Origin: Tetrastigma voinierianum
Taxonomy: Eukaryota; Streptophyta; Magnoliopsida; Vitales; Vitaceae
NCBI GenBank assembly: GCA_016808115.1
Contig: JAEQBH010004123.1
Coordinates: 186,001-250,000, forward strand
Reading direction: 5' to 3'
DNA length: 64,000 nucleotides
Position 1 is the first letter of the stretch. Each line of letters begins with the position of its first letter. Below the pieces are notes generated by a model. The model was not told where the DNA came from. It did no database searches and was given only the letters and a program-made list of their open reading frames with translations. Both the position numbers and the translations under genes were made by a program. This document shows positions 45,911-59,454 of this stretch, piece by piece.

Positions 45911-46604
45911 GTGGTATTTTTGGGCAATTTGATATCTGATTTAATTATCGGAATTCCTACAATGTGGGTATATTGACAGTATGTTTGGCTTTTCTGAATG
46001 TGAAATGCGTATAAAACCCTATGTACGCCTAGAAATTAGAATTATTTTTCGTATTTTTTGGTATTTCTCTATGGTTTCGGAAATACATATGGTTGCTAAG
46101 ATGAATATCACTGCATAAGGGCTGTGTAGAGTCTATATTCGTTGACTATTAATGAATGATTGAACAGTATAATTAGCATTACATATATATATAGAATGTG
46201 ATACATAAAGTTAATATAAGCTAGTATGAGAGATTTTGAGGATTCAATTGAGTTGTGACCGCCAAAGTGGCACACTTGATTGGGTTTGAAATATCAGATC
46301 TCATATTTGTGGTGTAGGATGTCTCTGTTATACATGATCAGCACTCCCAGAGGAGGTGGTCTGTGTTAGTTCATGGAGGGATACCATGTATGGCATGTGC
46401 TTCGAGATAGTGATCTTAGTGGTTCATACACCCGAGTGTTGATTCCGCGAGAAGGTTAGAATATGTTCTCATGGTACATTTGTCATGTCGGAGTGTACAA
46501 GCGCATGTCATATTTTGAATTATGTGATGATGTATGTAATTCTCTACGATATTCACATGATCTTGATTGTATTGTTTTGTTTTATTTTGATCTGATTTTA
46601 CGTG
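45911..46604 (+). other. Copia-3 leader, AT-rich part
   Basis: Counterpart of 13816-14524, with no conserved frame. Confidence 0.6.
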
Positions 46605-49600
46605 GCCCAGTAATTCCATTTCAATTGAGATCCTTCTTGGTTGAATTTCAAGAAATGGAAAAAGGACTTCTGTTTGGAATGGAGCGGCGGATCATAAACA
46701 CAATGGATAAGCCGGCAAATATTACATCCGCTAAATCTTGGAAAATTTGAGAAAGCCCGGCTTTGCTACTGGGAGAGAAACGATGGTTGCTCATTAATGA
46801 TGAGAAAATCCATCTGAGAACTTGTTTGAAAGTGGTTTACCGAGTGAAATTTATCTTCTTGAAATGATGGCATGTAGAGGCTAAATCGAGTTTCATCCAA
46901 TGCGAGGTTGGAACACTTCTTAGCTCTTCAGCATAGTATGATGAATGCAATTTGGGGTTAGAGATTGTATCCCGGATGGTGGACTGAGGCGAAACTCAGG
47001 CTCTTAATGTTACCATTCTGATGCTTGCATTGTGCATCAAATACGAACACCCCTTCCACCTGATTTTGGGATTGCAGAATAGCTACAATTCCCAGATGAG
47101 ACTTGAGTCGAGTAAATGACTTGTTGCAAAGTGGTAGGAGCTTAAGAAGGAAAAGAGCATATGGCCTTATATCTTTGCCAAGTCCCCATAAGAGGAAGAA
47201 TAAAAGTTCAAAAAGTCGAGACTCCTTAAAGGTTCACTCCATGGAAACTACGTCCAATCGACAATATAGGTCAAAAGACATTCTTGAAAAAGGATGGTGA
47301 TCATTGCTTCTTTGCGAGAAGAAGGAGTCACGTGAAGAACATGCAAAATTTAAAGCTTGGATGTCAATGGGCTAGGTAATGATTCTTTAATACTGTTTGC
47401 TAGATCCAACTATACGAAGCACCATCCGAGTTCTTGGTGGCTTGATAGTGGAGCAACTAAATCATGTTGCATTACCATCTGATTCATAAGCGGAGGAAGC
47501 GAGCAAGGATGAATCGAAGCTGACTGTGGGAAATAATGAGAAAATTTGAGTCATGTTCATGGGAGATGTAATCTTATGAATTTAGATCTTAGTTTTAAAT
47601 TGATGTTGAAAGACACATTTGTGTACCTTCTTTTAGAAGGAATTTAGTTTTGATATCATGTTTGGATTCATATGATTATTCTTTGAGGTAGGAAAGCAAT
47701 ATTATTTCAATATTTCTTAATTCTAAATAAGGTTGGAATGCTATCCTTATGTCCAACGGATTATATAGATTAAGTTTATCTCGATGACATATCGTAACTT
47801 ATAAAATTTGAAAAGGCTGTTTCTAGAGACCACTACTAAGGAAGAGTCTTATGCATTATGGCATAACTGACTTGGCCACATATCTACAGGATAGAGTAGA
47901 AAGGCTAATAAAGACTAATATCCTTGCACTCTTAAAATGACTTAGAGATATCGTAGATTGTTGTAGGGGTAAAATGACCAAGATAAGAAAGAAGAAAGCT
48001 ACTGATCCATTAGTTGACTTGTTGGAGTCATTCACACCCGATATAAGTGGACCTTATGCCCAAATGACCTTATTGTAGAAATTTTATTTCATCATTTATT
48101 GATGACTATTCTCGATATAGTTGTTTGCATGATTAAGAAAATGATCTGACAGTTGGGAAGTTTTGGATGATGAGATATTGGGAAGATCAGCAGTTTATTG
48201 AATCTGTTGAGATTGGAGGTATTATGGCAAGCAGTGATCTTTGGACGGCTTAAGGGCCGTTCGCGAATACTTAGAAAGGACTGCGGGATAGTGGCGGGTT
48301 TACTATGCACAGTCTGAGCAAATGGTATAGCGAAGAAAACATGATCGTACTCTTATGGAAATGGTAAAATTATGATAAGTAGGACAAATTTACCTGGTTT
48401 TCTATGGGGTGAAGCTTTGAAAACGGCTTTATACATTTGAATCGTGTACCTCACGAAAATTTATTCCGTGACTCCTTTTGGAGTTATGAATTTGGCGAAA
48501 GCCTGGCCAAAGCATCTTAAAGTTTGGGGATGTATCTACTTGAAGTAAGTTATATAATCGACGTTAAGTAAGTTCTGGACTCAGACCACTAGGTGTTATT
48601 TTGTATCTTACGGAATATTCGAGAGGATATGTCGGTTCTATAACAAATCCCGATGAGCCTGTAGACCAGTGGAATCCATGACGACTAAGTTTTGGAGTTT
48701 GATGTGGCGAAGAGGTAATTGCTCACAGACTATTGAGGAAGATAGATCACGATGAGTAATGTGGTATCCTATATCTCCTCCCATCTACAGGATAATAATT
48801 GTGAAACTCCACACAAATTTGAACTGTTGAGACTAGGGATCACATTGTTGAGACGGCTCTGCAAATTCATCAAGGCTCTCAGGTGCAGGATGTGGCTATT
48901 ACTACTCCAGTAAGGAGATCCACTAGGGAGAGACGATCAGCTATACCACCGGACTATTTAGTCTATATAGGAGAGCAAGACTACGATATCGGTTCTGTGA
49001 CTGATCCAATAACTTATGAAAATTTGTTTCTTGTCCTCGATTCGGAGGCTGTGGTTGGATCTGATAGAGAGATGAAATTCAATCTATGAGGCATAATGGA
49101 GTTTGGGAACTTATTGAATTACCTGAAGGTCATAGACCCATTGGCTGCAAATGGGTGTATAAGACTAAAAGGGACTTCAAAGGAAAGATTGAGAAGTTTT
49201 AAATCCCGGTGGTAGCGAAAGGTTTCACTCGGGAGAGAAGGAGTAGACTATGAAGCGACTTTTTTCTCAGTCTCTTCTAAAGATTCTTCGAGTGATCATG
49301 GCATTAGTTGCTAATTTTGATATGATTTGCACGGATGGATATTAAAACTGCCTTTCTCAATGGAGACCTTAATGAAAGAAATCTAATTCACAACGAAGGT
49401 TGGCAAATGGTCGGAGTAAGCTTGTATGTATTTGAAAAAGTCTATTTATGGTCTCAAGCAAGCTTCTAGACAATGGTACTTGAGTTTCATGAGTATTGTT
49501 TACTTTATATGGTTTTGTTGAGGCAAGTAGATCAATGTACTTCTTCTGAGTCAGTGGGAGGAAATTCATTTTCCTAATACTCTATGTGAAAGATGATATC

Positions 49601-50500
49601 ACCATGGCGGTGACCTTGGTTTCTTTGTGTAAAGACCAAGCGGATATTGTCAAATAACTTGATATAGAAGGACACTTGGTGAGGCGTCTTTTGTCACGGC
49701 CATTGAGATTCATAGAATCGTTCTTACGGAGGCTATTGGGTTTATCTCGGAGGGCATATGTTGATCAATTTTAGAAAGATTGACATCTGACAATGTAAGC
49801 AAGAATTGCTCTGTACGCCAAAGGTGATAAAGTTGAGTCTATCACCAATGTCCTCATTAGGATATGAAAGCCGATGAAGAATGTATGCCTTATGCTGGTG
49901 CGCGGGAGTATTAATAGCTTATGTATGCTCAAGTATGCCTCGGCTTTTGTCTGCTCCATGGAATGCTAAGCGTCTGGTGAACAGAACACAAAATCAGCTG
50001 AGTTTCACCCAAAGTTAACAAATTCTACAAAGGACAAAATATATCTTTAATTTACAAGCATGTTGGGGACTTGACTAGCGTTGGAATTGTGATTCAGACT
50101 TTCTTCATTGTCGGGATGAAAAAAGTCAACAAGCCCCAGTTTATATCTTTAAGTTCTTGGAGGTGCTGATGCTCATGGAAAGTGAAAGCAGAAATCAGGC
50201 TGCACTCTCTACCATGCAGCGGAGGTTGTATGCTTTTCGTGACTACTCGAGCAATTTGGCTCAGAGCCTCATTGGGAGTTCGCGTGTTTCAATTTGTAGA
50301 ATCGGCCTCAGGTTTAGTAGCCTTTAACCATATCTTCTACGGTCTTTATTTTTACTTAACATCAGCGGAGAGGTCTCCGAAGTGCACATGGAATTCGAAT
50401 ACGACCATAAGGAAAAGGTTCTGTGATACAGCGTTAGAAACCGACCACATATCGAATGATATGATTGCGAAGATCGCTAACTAAGGCCTTGCCCTTATTG
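46605..50500 (+). pseudogene. Copia-3 gag-pol remnant
   Basis: Gag covers about 46605-47380 with the basic KRAYGLISL...KRKNKSSK piece near 47155. Protease DSGAT is intact at 47444-47458, though the next codons are shifted. Integrase lies at about 47930-48690. A clean linker frame at 48883-49089 (PPDYLVYIGEQDYDIGSV) leads toward reverse transcriptase (49200-49960), whose YVDD site reads YVKDD (near 49583-49600). RNase H remnants reach 50500. Not functional as read. Confidence 0.87.
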
Positions 50501-51127
50501 CGATGACATGTCGACAGATATATAGGCTTGAGTATCAGGATCTTGCTAGATGAAGTAGGAGCTATTAGTTTTATATTTGCTCCACCGAGGATGAATCAAT
50601 TTGTTATTTGGTAACCATTGAATTTGTATCAACTTCATTCAATAAAGGTATTTGTGAATGTAGGTTTATCAGTTGATTATATAAGTTCAGCTATCTAAAA
50701 CGGCTGTTGTAAACCACCAAATGAGCCTATAGGCGAAAACTCTTATGGCCCAGCCTTGCAATATGTTTTAACTACCCGCCAAGTAAGGTTACCCTATCAA
50801 AATTATATATCTAATTCGTTAGACCATTCAGATGATATACGGTGACACTGGGTTTGTGACATAGGAGAAAATTTGGCCTCCAATGGATAGCAGTGAAGTA
50901 TGGCTCCATTGTGAGGTGTCAGCTCCACAACCTCTCTAGAATACCTGTTCGAATTCCTTTTTCGCTGGCCTGGAAGGAGCTTGCGTGAGTACCACATCTA
51001 TCCCCATACCTGTGATTGATCATTAAAGGGACTATAGGATCGGATAGCTAATAGCAAAATTAAATCTAAGAAGCCAGTATAAAGTCCGCACAGTTTGTTT
51101 CAATTAATATCATGGGAAGTGGGAGAA
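50501..51127 (+). other. Copia-3 3' untranslated region and polypurine tract
   Basis: Counterpart of 18481-19111; the purine tract is GTGGGAGAA just before 51128. Confidence 0.7.
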
Positions 51128-51573
51128 TGTTAGTGTTTTCCTTTTATGTGGGCTTTTGTTAAATCATTTCAAGCTTGGATTAAGTTTAATTCCCTGTTAA
51201 AGTGGGTGTAGAGCACCTATCATATGGTGCTGGTGTGTGTAATTTGGTGCGGCCCAGGCAGTGATGAGAGAGATTTGTGGTCGGAGGCTTCGATATAAAT
51301 AGAAGGCCTAAGTCCTCCCAAACCACCAAGTGATACGTACAATTCTCACATACGGTATTTAGAAATTTTTTGAGAGATCGGTGAAGCACATTCTCGAACA
51401 AGCCCAGTTGTGGTCGATTGGAGAAAATCACAAGTGGTTTCTTTGCGGGTTCACCATGGTACTTTTAAAGGCCTTCATAGATTCAATCAATTATCATATT
51501 CTGAGTTTTCTCCATTAAAGTATGCTTTGTGTTCTAACATGGTTATCTAGAATTGTTTAAATCGTATCCAACA
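51128..51573 (+). repeat. Copia-3 3' LTR
   Basis: TGTTAGTGTTTTCC to ATCCAACA, followed by the CATGA duplication. Pairs with 44791-45229. Confidence 0.9.
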
Positions 51574-53437
51574 CATGATTCCAAGCTTAATTTTCAATTT
51601 CTAGTAATGCTTATCTCATTCTACATTGAATGGTTCACGGTCCCTAAGTGGATCATCAAATGAGCGTAATATTGCACTGGAAAATACCTTCGAATATCCG
51701 GCATTATACATGGCTGAAAATTAATATTTATCTTCATTTTATTTCTTTTTGAATGATTGATAAACTACGATTTTAATTTGTGTGTATAATCTTTGAGTTG
51801 AAATAATTGTATTTTCATTCAATATTAAGTAGCGATATGAATATCTTTTCAAAGAAAAAAAGTAACAATATGAATAACAATAGAAAAAATAAACTAGTAA
51901 AAACAACCTTGAACCACAAACAACTTAAATAGTTTTTAGTTTTACTTCTTCTTATTTGACCATGTGATTAAAACAATATTCCACATTTCACTGATGTGAT
52001 AAAATATTATCGAGAAGTTAGACCATTTATTGATTGTTGTTGTTTTCTAGTAAAGTTTTTTAAAGAAAAGTAAGCCTGCTCATTTACACACAAAAAACTG
52101 AAAGTATTCCCATTGAGTTTTAAAAACATAAAAAAATCAATATTTTATTATGTTGAAACACCGTGCATTACATGCTCTCTCTACGTTCTAAAAATTCGGC
52201 GGAAAGAAGATATAAAATTTATTGGATGGATTGGGTTTCCAATAATACACCCCACCCCAGATATTAAATTTCACAAACTATCCTTCATATATAAATATCA
52301 TTTTATTTCCTACTTTCTTGTTGATCTCATTTTGGGGTTTAAGCTCACTTGATGTTGGGTTTCGATGATCGACCGAATGTGAGTTTGGGATGTCGATAAA
52401 GGCCTTTTAATAGCTCGATTTAGTAATTCAAAAATCATTTGAAACCAAGATTTGATCATTTGTCCCGGATGGAAGATTTTCTCGATAAGTGCTCCTTTAT
52501 GACTGTATACATTTTTTGTGGTTCTCACCTCCCTCTACGAAATCTATTTTCGGGAGTAGCGGTTTTGGCCGACTTCAATACTCACTCAACTTTTTAGTTC
52601 TGCGACTCAGAGTGGGTCTCTCTACGATTCTAATTCTAATAATTTTATCGTGAGATATTCTCTCTTTTTCTCCATAACTGTTTCAGTGATAATTTCCCCA
52701 ATCAAAATTGTTTTAGTTTCTAATAATGGCATCATTATTAAGTATAGCCTTCGAGGACCATATCTCTAATTTGTTACAATTTTAAGGAGTCTATAAATCC
52801 CAATTCTCCATGTTTTTGATGGTTAAGGGCTAAATACATTTAATATTTATTTGCTGGAATTTTATTTTTGGAGTTATTTTCTTTTAAACAACGAACAATG
52901 AGATGGGAGAAGATAACATTGTTGATGTAAAGATGTTGTGTGCCAACCGATTAAATAATGACATCGATGTATCTTTATATAATGACATCTTTTACTAGGT
53001 CGGGTTGGGAATGAGATTTGTGGACGAGAGGGACAAGACACATTCTATCCACCCTACCTCGGCTCTGGAAATCTTCTATATGCCTTGCTCAAACCCGCCT
53101 GGGTTGCCATTCTACTTTCGATGGTTTTGTGCTAAATATAGTCTACTGGAGTCAATTGAAACCATAATATAATTGTAAAATTTACAACTTTAGTTAGAAG
53201 CTCAAAATGGTTGAATCTTCATCTTAGTTAGAGTTTGAGAAGATTAGATGTAGGTTGATTTGCATTAGGTCACTATAAAATCTTTTAAATTTACAATTTT
53301 TCTAGTCATTTCCTTATATTTTATTGTTGTTTATTGACTTGCATATTAACATCCCCACAACTAAGAAGCAACACATTACTAAGTAGCAACACACAATAAC
53401 ACATAAAAATTTAAAAGCCATTCTCATGTAAAAGTGA
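51574..53437 (-). other. WAKL spacer, third copy, right piece
   Basis: Matches 6100-8281, including the promoter-like TATA segment (52288-52297) and the CATGGCATCATTATTAAG region (52727). No gene seen. Confidence 0.65.
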
Positions 53438-54723
53438 TCATTTATACAATACTTTTAATGGAAAATTGCACATAAAGTAGTAGGTAAAGTAGTCTCGAAT
53501 TCTACATGAACACATAAATAATATTGTAAGACAAAGCATGCTTATTAACTTAAAATGACTTTTGATATTATAAAGCTTGAACATCTGATGAAGAAGATGT
53601 ATTTGTATCCTAGCAAGATTCTGTTTGAGTGAAGGTAGCATCCCAAGGCCCAACAATTCGTTGATGTCATATCTAACCTCCTCATAATTCTTGGCACATA
53701 AATCTCCTGACACTTTCTAATTCTTTCTAACTCCATGGCAACTTCTATCATTGTTGGTCTGTTCATCCCATTCAAGTTTATGCATCGTCTTGCCAAATGA
53801 GCAAATGCATTGATCTCTTCTTATTTGCCCTCTTTTACAACTCGAGTATCAAGAAGATTTGATAAACGATTTTCTTTCATGGACGATATGAAATATGTGG
53901 CTAAACATTTCCCTTCTACAGATATTGGCTTTTTCCCTGTTAAAAGCTCAATAAGAACTATTCCAAAACTATAAACATCACTTTTTCAAGAAATCGACTT
54001 GATTGAAAGCATTCCCTGGGTCCAATATCCAAAAGTACCTCAGACTTGGGTGGTCAATGTGTTGTCGATGGTAATAGATTTGAAGTTCCAAAATCTGCCA
54101 CTTTGCTCGATATTTATCATCTAAAAGTATATTAGTCGATTTGATATCTCATGATAAATCGTAGAAGTCAATGGGTAAGAAACAGCTTTCTAGAATCTCA
54201 AGAAATATTCGTAAAAACGCATTTCCTATGTAATCTAGAATTCTTCATTTTGCTCATGGATATGTTCCGGGAAGGGTTCCATTAGGAATGAACTCATACA
54301 CCAACAAAGGTACTTCCGACTCTAAACAAATGATCCCAATAGCTTAACCAATACTTCTATGATTAATTGGGGATAGAATGACAATCTCTATCGATGAATT
54401 GTCTAAGTTTGTCTTCTCACCTATCTTCAACTTTTTAACTGCGACAATTTTCCATCCATCAACATTCCTTTATAAACAATACCTTGGCCTCCCTCGACCA
54501 ATAACTCGATTTTCATTATAACGATCAGTGGCTTTCTCTAACTCTTTGGAAGTAAACAATGTGGTTTTATCAACATTTCCTTCACTTGAAGATAATTGTT
54601 GTTCCAAGAGTAAACCACCATTTTTTTAAAGCATTTCTCCTTGTATTAATTTTGTTTCTCTCTTACCAGGACATCCACCATGCAAAGATCACCAAAAGCA
54701 ATGTCCTTAAGTCCTATCGCACG
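53438..54723 (-). CDS. WAKL pseudogene 2, exon 3: kinase domain
   Basis: Recognisable pieces on the minus strand, in different frames, are ELEKATDRYNENRVIG, a glycine loop with a frameshift, EVPLLVYEF-like and EFIPNGTL sequence, a damaged HRD region, SDVYSFGIVLIELLTGK (frame differs) and ARRCINLNGMNRPTMIEVAM at the C-terminal lobe. The C-terminal tail reads NYEEVRYDINELLGLG, a form typical of WAK tails. Damage is heavier than in pseudogene 1 around the catalytic loop. Confidence 0.8.
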
Positions 54724-55304
54724 CCTACACAAATCACAACAAAGAAAAAAAAATGTTGCTTGTCTAGTAATTAAAAAAAAACTACTAATTAACTCACAGA
54801 ATGCTACTGAATATAGTTTATATCACTCATCAACATCTATAAACATAGGAAGTATGATCTTACTGTAAGTATATTAAAATTTATGTGATAAAATGCTATT
54901 TCCTTATAATTTAATAATCTACATTTTAAAGGAATACTTTTAAATTCAATTAAATTTGTAAAGTTGCTTTTATTTCCTCTTAATCGCTTCCTTTTTCTGC
55001 ATGTTTACAATATTATTAGTCCATAATTACAAAAACATGTGATCCTAGGAGTACTCGGTATGTCACTTCAGGCCTTTGGTAAAGGAACATTCATCATGGA
55101 TACTCGCAACAATCATTTTTGTTTCTATGTTCTTAAGTGGGAATGCTACCATATTATAATACTATGTTGGTTTTCTTCAAACTTGGTTATTGATTCTTAC
55201 ACTAATTCCCTAATCAAGCCCTTCCTAGCAGAGGAAAATGGAACCAAGTTTTGAGGTACTAATCTATGCAAAATTATGGTGACGTTTTGGTGCAATTGGA
55301 AAAC
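54724..55304 (-). other. WAKL-2 large intron, first part
   Basis: AT-rich intron that matches the spacers at 5614, 32795 and 44428. The uninterrupted CTTACTGTAAGTATATT at about 54861-54877 is the site at which repeat R abuts in units 1 and 2. Confidence 0.65.
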
Positions 55305-55307
55305 TAA

Positions 55308-55836
55308 GGCCCTGTTTAGTAGGTAGAAAATTTTCTGTTTTCTCTATTCAAACTTTTCGAAAACAAGAAAAACAAGTTTATTTATGAGAATCAGACAAAA
55401 ACAAATTTTGAAAACAAAAAAAATGAATTCACTATTTTCAACATTTTATATATGAATCGAAAATCGTTTCGATGCCGTTTTCCTCGTTAATTAAATCGAA
55501 ACACTGGATTTGGTCGACGATAAAACGAAACACGGGATTACATTATTTTTATTTTCTTCCCCTATCGCCTTCACTTCGATTTTCTTCTCATCAGTCTACG
55601 AAACACTCGGGATTGTGAATAAGAACCTCGCATTTTTAAACATATTTTCATTGTTTTCATTAACTTCATTTTCAAGAAAATGGTTTTACATAACTGATTT
55701 TCTTAATCTTTATTTCAACCAAATCTGGCACGAAACGTATTTTCTGAAAATGAAAACTAAAGATTAGAATACATTGAAAATTTTCATATTCTGAATTTTG
55801 GATAGAGTTAAAAATTTTCGTGAACTAAACGGGGCC
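55308..55836. mobile_element. Tourist-like (PIF/Harbinger) MITE in the WAKL-2 intron
   Basis: The 529-base element has imperfect terminal inverted repeats, GGCCCTGTTTAGT on the left and GGCCCCGTTTAGT read inward from the right, each followed by a GAAAATTTT subterminal word. It is flanked by TAA on both sides (55305-55307 and 55837-55839), the PIF/Harbinger target. The empty site reads GCTAAATGACCC at 44760-44771. The ORF at 55510-55767 is not a transposase. Confidence 0.8.
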
Positions 55837-55839
55837 TAA

Positions 55840-57257
55840 ATGACTCAAAATACCATCATATGATTCCATGCTTAATTTACAATTGAAGGATTGCACTAGG
55901 AAAATGCTACTTCGAATATCAAACAGTATTCATGAAAACTGAAAATGAATATTTTATCTTCATTTTTATTTCTCTTTGAATGATAATAAACTTTACGATC
56001 TTAATTTGTGTGTATAAATAATAAGTTGAAATAATTATGTATTTTCATTCCATATTAAGTAACTATATGAATATCTTTTCAAAAAAAAAAAGGTAACAAT
56101 ATGAATAACAATAGAAAAATAAACTAGCAACTATATCCTTACAAACAACTTTAAATAGTTTTTTAGTTTTATTTCTTATTATTTGACCATGTGATTGAAA
56201 AACAATATTTTATTTTAAATTGTTGTTTTCTAGTAAATGTTTTTAAAAATAAAGTAAACTAACAAATTGCTTTTAAAAAATATTGAGACAGAAAATTTGA
56301 CTGTATATAACTGCAAATTTTCACTGAAATTCTGTATTTTTTTAATAAAAAATAAGAAGAAAATCCTTTTTACTGTTTTATTCTCTATCATTTCATTGGT
56401 AATTATTTTTCTCACTGTTTAAAATATTATTAATATGGTTTAGGAAAATAATAATTTTACATGTGTTTGAGGAGTGTTTTTGAAAATAATAATGAAAAAT
56501 TATTTTTAAAAATTGTTTTATACTATCCTCTAAAACAAGAACAAAAGTAGAGAAACTTAGAACGGAGTTAAAAAATATGTATAAAAAAATTTAAAAATAA
56601 TTTTTTATCTGTACTATTTTTTATTTAATGATTTTTCGTTTCTATATAATTATTTTAAATAAGTTGAAATTAAATTAAAATAATTAAAAATTATTGTGCA
56701 TGGTGACAAAATATTTTTCAAAATTTGGAAAGAAAATAGCTTCTGCCAGATTCCCTAAATTAATAAAAAAAAGAAAAAAAAGAAGAAGATAGCATGCTAT
56801 TTTGTGTCTCTTAAATAACTTCTTAAACAATTAGTACTTGTTTGTTTGTTTGTTTTTTTGTTTGTTTTTTGTTTTTTTTTAAATTTTCACAAAGATATCC
56901 AGAATATTCTGAAAAAAAGAAAATCACTTTCAAACTTGAAGACCGATTCAGTTAATTTTAATTTAATTCCTTTGGTTACCTTTTCTTTTTTCTTCTTCCT
57001 ATTTTTGAAACAAAACAAAGATTGCTTTATGTAACATCATGCCTGAAACTTAGTTTCTGATCTTAAATAATTATTCATTTATTTTCTTAAGAAGTTAATT
57101 CAATTTAAAAATTTTAATTAGTAATTTTTCAGTTTAAAATATATTTTCAAAATTATTAGCTTTAAACCATTATATTTATTATAAAGGAAAAATTGTTATT
57201 AATTTTTTTCTGATTTGTACTAGAGGGAAAGGAGACAAAGAAAGAAGATAGCAACAT
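55840..57257 (-). other. WAKL-2 large intron, second part
   Basis: Matches 9740-9794 and 10452-11567 of pseudogene 1 apart from the hAT MITE. It contains long T runs and a GTTT-repeat (56839-56870). Nothing else seen. Confidence 0.65.
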
Positions 57258-57259
57258 AC

Positions 57260-57376
57260 CTGGCAACAATGTTATTCCTCGGTGACTTGGTTCAATGATT
57301 CTCTCAAAACAATTATAAGTTCCGTTCCCATTGGGAATGCATAGGACCGTCCCGTTGTCATATGGCGTCACTTCAT
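57260..57376 (-). CDS. WAKL pseudogene 2, exon 2 (EGF-like core present)
   Basis: The open minus-strand frame includes VTPYDNGTVLCIPNGNGTYN followed by CFERIIEPSHRGITLLPG, and ends at a GTATGT donor. The CxxxxxGTYNC layout fits the end of an EGF-like module. The same frame stays open upstream to 57443, so the acceptor could lie there; the start is uncertain. Confidence 0.6.
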
Positions 57377-57820
57377 GGTTCAAATAGAGAAATGATTCAA
57401 GAATCTTAGCTCTTAATTCAGCGAAATGATTCAAAATTAACAATAATAAAAACTAAAAATTAAATAAAATTAAAAAGAATCGGTAAAAAGAATAAAGAAA
57501 ATTGTGTTCAGGAGGCCTGGGAGGATTTTGCTTGGTATTTAAAAAAAAAAAAGTTAAAGATATAAATTCAAAAAATATTTGGTAATCATTCTCATTTTTT
57601 TCACTTCATATATTTAAGGGTGCTTATTTAAAGAAATGTTACTTAAAAACAATGAGGCTCTAATTTTATAAATGAGGCTAAAAATTAAGGTTAGTTTGTT
57701 TACAGTTTTTGGAAAATATTTTTTTTGTTACTAAAATAATGTTATTTGTCTTTTTAAAAACTGTTTTGAAGAAGAATTTTGAAAAACAAGAGCCATTTCC
57801 GAATTGGGTTTTGAACTTAC

Positions 57821-58240
57821 GATTAATTGGTTGCCCTTGACATCCTTGGGGAAGATAAGGGTTGCCTTTATATCCCTGTTGACAACGGCAGGTGAGACTT
57901 GATGCCTGAGTGTCAGGTGAACAATCGATATTACTACACAAGTGATGTGATGTGTCGAGGTTTGAGGTGGAGGCATTGCATGTTGAGTTGTAAATCCACC
58001 TTGTGTGGATCTTTTACATTTTCGCTAAACCATAATTGGTCCACCACGAAGGCGTACATGCATTCGTCCTCACTGTCACGCTATCACTAGGAAAGTTTCT
58101 AAAGATACATCGAATGACTGAGCCCTGAGGGATTTGGGTTTGGCAACATTGAAATGTGTTAATGCCGCCATTTGTCAGCGCAGCTATGCCTTTTAGCAAG
58201 GACATGTATCCCCGGGACATACTAAAGAGCCATATCTAAA
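57821..58240 (-). CDS. WAKL pseudogene 2, exon 1, truncated
   Basis: The minus strand gives INTFQCCQTQIPQGS, then WWTNYGLAKM (the shifted form of the VDQLWFSENVKDPH segment of pseudogene 1), then CSPDTQASS and GYKGNPYLPQGCQG. Between them about 30 bases covering DMGYVQAVLDW are missing. Upstream of 58240 the homology ends. Confidence 0.7.
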
Positions 58241-59454
58241 TTTGAACAGACGGTTCTCTAAGTTCAATGAAGACTTTTATTACTATTAATTATTTATTTA
58301 ATTTTTATTTTTGGATTTCTATCCGATAGTATTTTGGATTTTGGTCTATTAGTATTTTTGGATTTATCTATTGGGGATTTTAGATTTATCCATTATGATT
58401 GGGATTTATCCATTAAGATTTTTGCTTGTGCTTATAAACAAGACTTACTATCGTTTTTAGCGCACTGACACATTGAAAAATCTCGTAATTCAGGTCCCGC
58501 TTCTTTATTCGCTTTATCTCTTCACTAGCCTACATCAGCCAGATCGTAGCCTGACTCTGATCCGAGATCAAATTTTGTTATGTTCTTCAATCGTCATTTC
58601 ATTCACAACCCTAGCTGTTTCTTTGTTTGATCCAGATCCGGTTTCAAAGAAATTTCTTTTCCAAAGACGCTATATCCAAAATCTGCACTGCACACCATCG
58701 AGTGCAAACCAAAGATCATCCACGTAATCGTCAAGACTTGAAACTATTAAGTAGAATTCCACTGCATCCATGCATTTTGAAGTCGGCCTAGAGAGAGAAA
58801 AACACCGCCACACACTTCGTCGACTCCTCCACCGCCACCACTTGAATTTTCATTTTCAGGTTTTCTGCATCCCTATAGCCATGTGATGTGGATATCTCGA
58901 TATTAGTATTTCACGACCTATTTTTTACACAAAGAAAAAGAACTAAGAAGAGCCTCCACAAGAGATTTGAACTCGTGAGAGCTTCGTCTTCTAATCGGGC
59001 GATGGTTCGGGGCTCTAAATTCTTTAGATCAATTTTTACCCTTCTTAACCGGCCGCTATCGACGATCTGGGCCGCAACTGATCAATCAGTCGAAATTTGA
59101 TCAATTTGCTCTTGTGAACGAATTACACACTTGATTTGATTTCCTTGCAACTACGCTAAGGAATTGTAGGCGTCCTAAAGGTTCTTCAACTGGTACATTT
59201 TCTTTTACTTTGAAAACTCAGTTAATATTCGTGATATTTAAGCATATTTTGTTTGATTGTTTTAGGTTTCAGCTTTTTCGAGATAAAGCATAAAGAAAAG
59301 ACAAAAAAAAAAAAAAATTGTTTTTTAGTTATTCTTTCTGACTGCACACTCGTGATATATAATCACATTACATTTTTTTAGATTTGTGTTTCGTTGCATT
59401 AACATATACTTTATAAATTTTTACTGTGCTGAAATTTTAGATTCTATCTCAAAG

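Larger units (their letters stand above)
44791..51573 (+). mobile_element. Copia-3: Ty1/copia retrotransposon, divergent LTR subtype
   Basis: The element is flanked by CATGA (44786-44790 and 51574-51578). LTRs are 44791-45229 and 51128-51573 and begin TGTTAGTTTTTCC rather than TGTTAGATTTTC as in copia-2. Primer site (GTTAGTATCAGG, 45231), GC-rich leader, gag, protease, integrase, reverse transcriptase and RNase H follow in copia order. The empty site is readable near 6090-6100 in unit 1. Confidence 0.93.
53438..58240 (-). pseudogene. WAKL pseudogene 2, 5'-truncated
   Basis: Same gene family and layout as pseudogene 1: exon 1 (58240-57821), exon 2 (about 57376-57260), large intron containing a MITE, and the membrane plus kinase exon (about 54723-53438). 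Donors GTAAGTT (57820) and GTATGTTG (57259) are conserved. Exon 1 lacks the signal peptide and the first part of the wall-binding domain, where gypsy sequence takes over. The glycine loop has an extra base (near 54490-54500), the HRD site has lost two bases (near 54144-54152), and part of exon 1 before the EGF-like end is deleted. It cannot encode an active kinase as read. Confidence 0.85.

Noticed and set aside
55510..55767. 85-codon frame inside the Tourist MITE as a transposase
   Set aside because: Too short, hydrophobic, without DDE or DNA-binding motifs; MITE interiors are normally noncoding.
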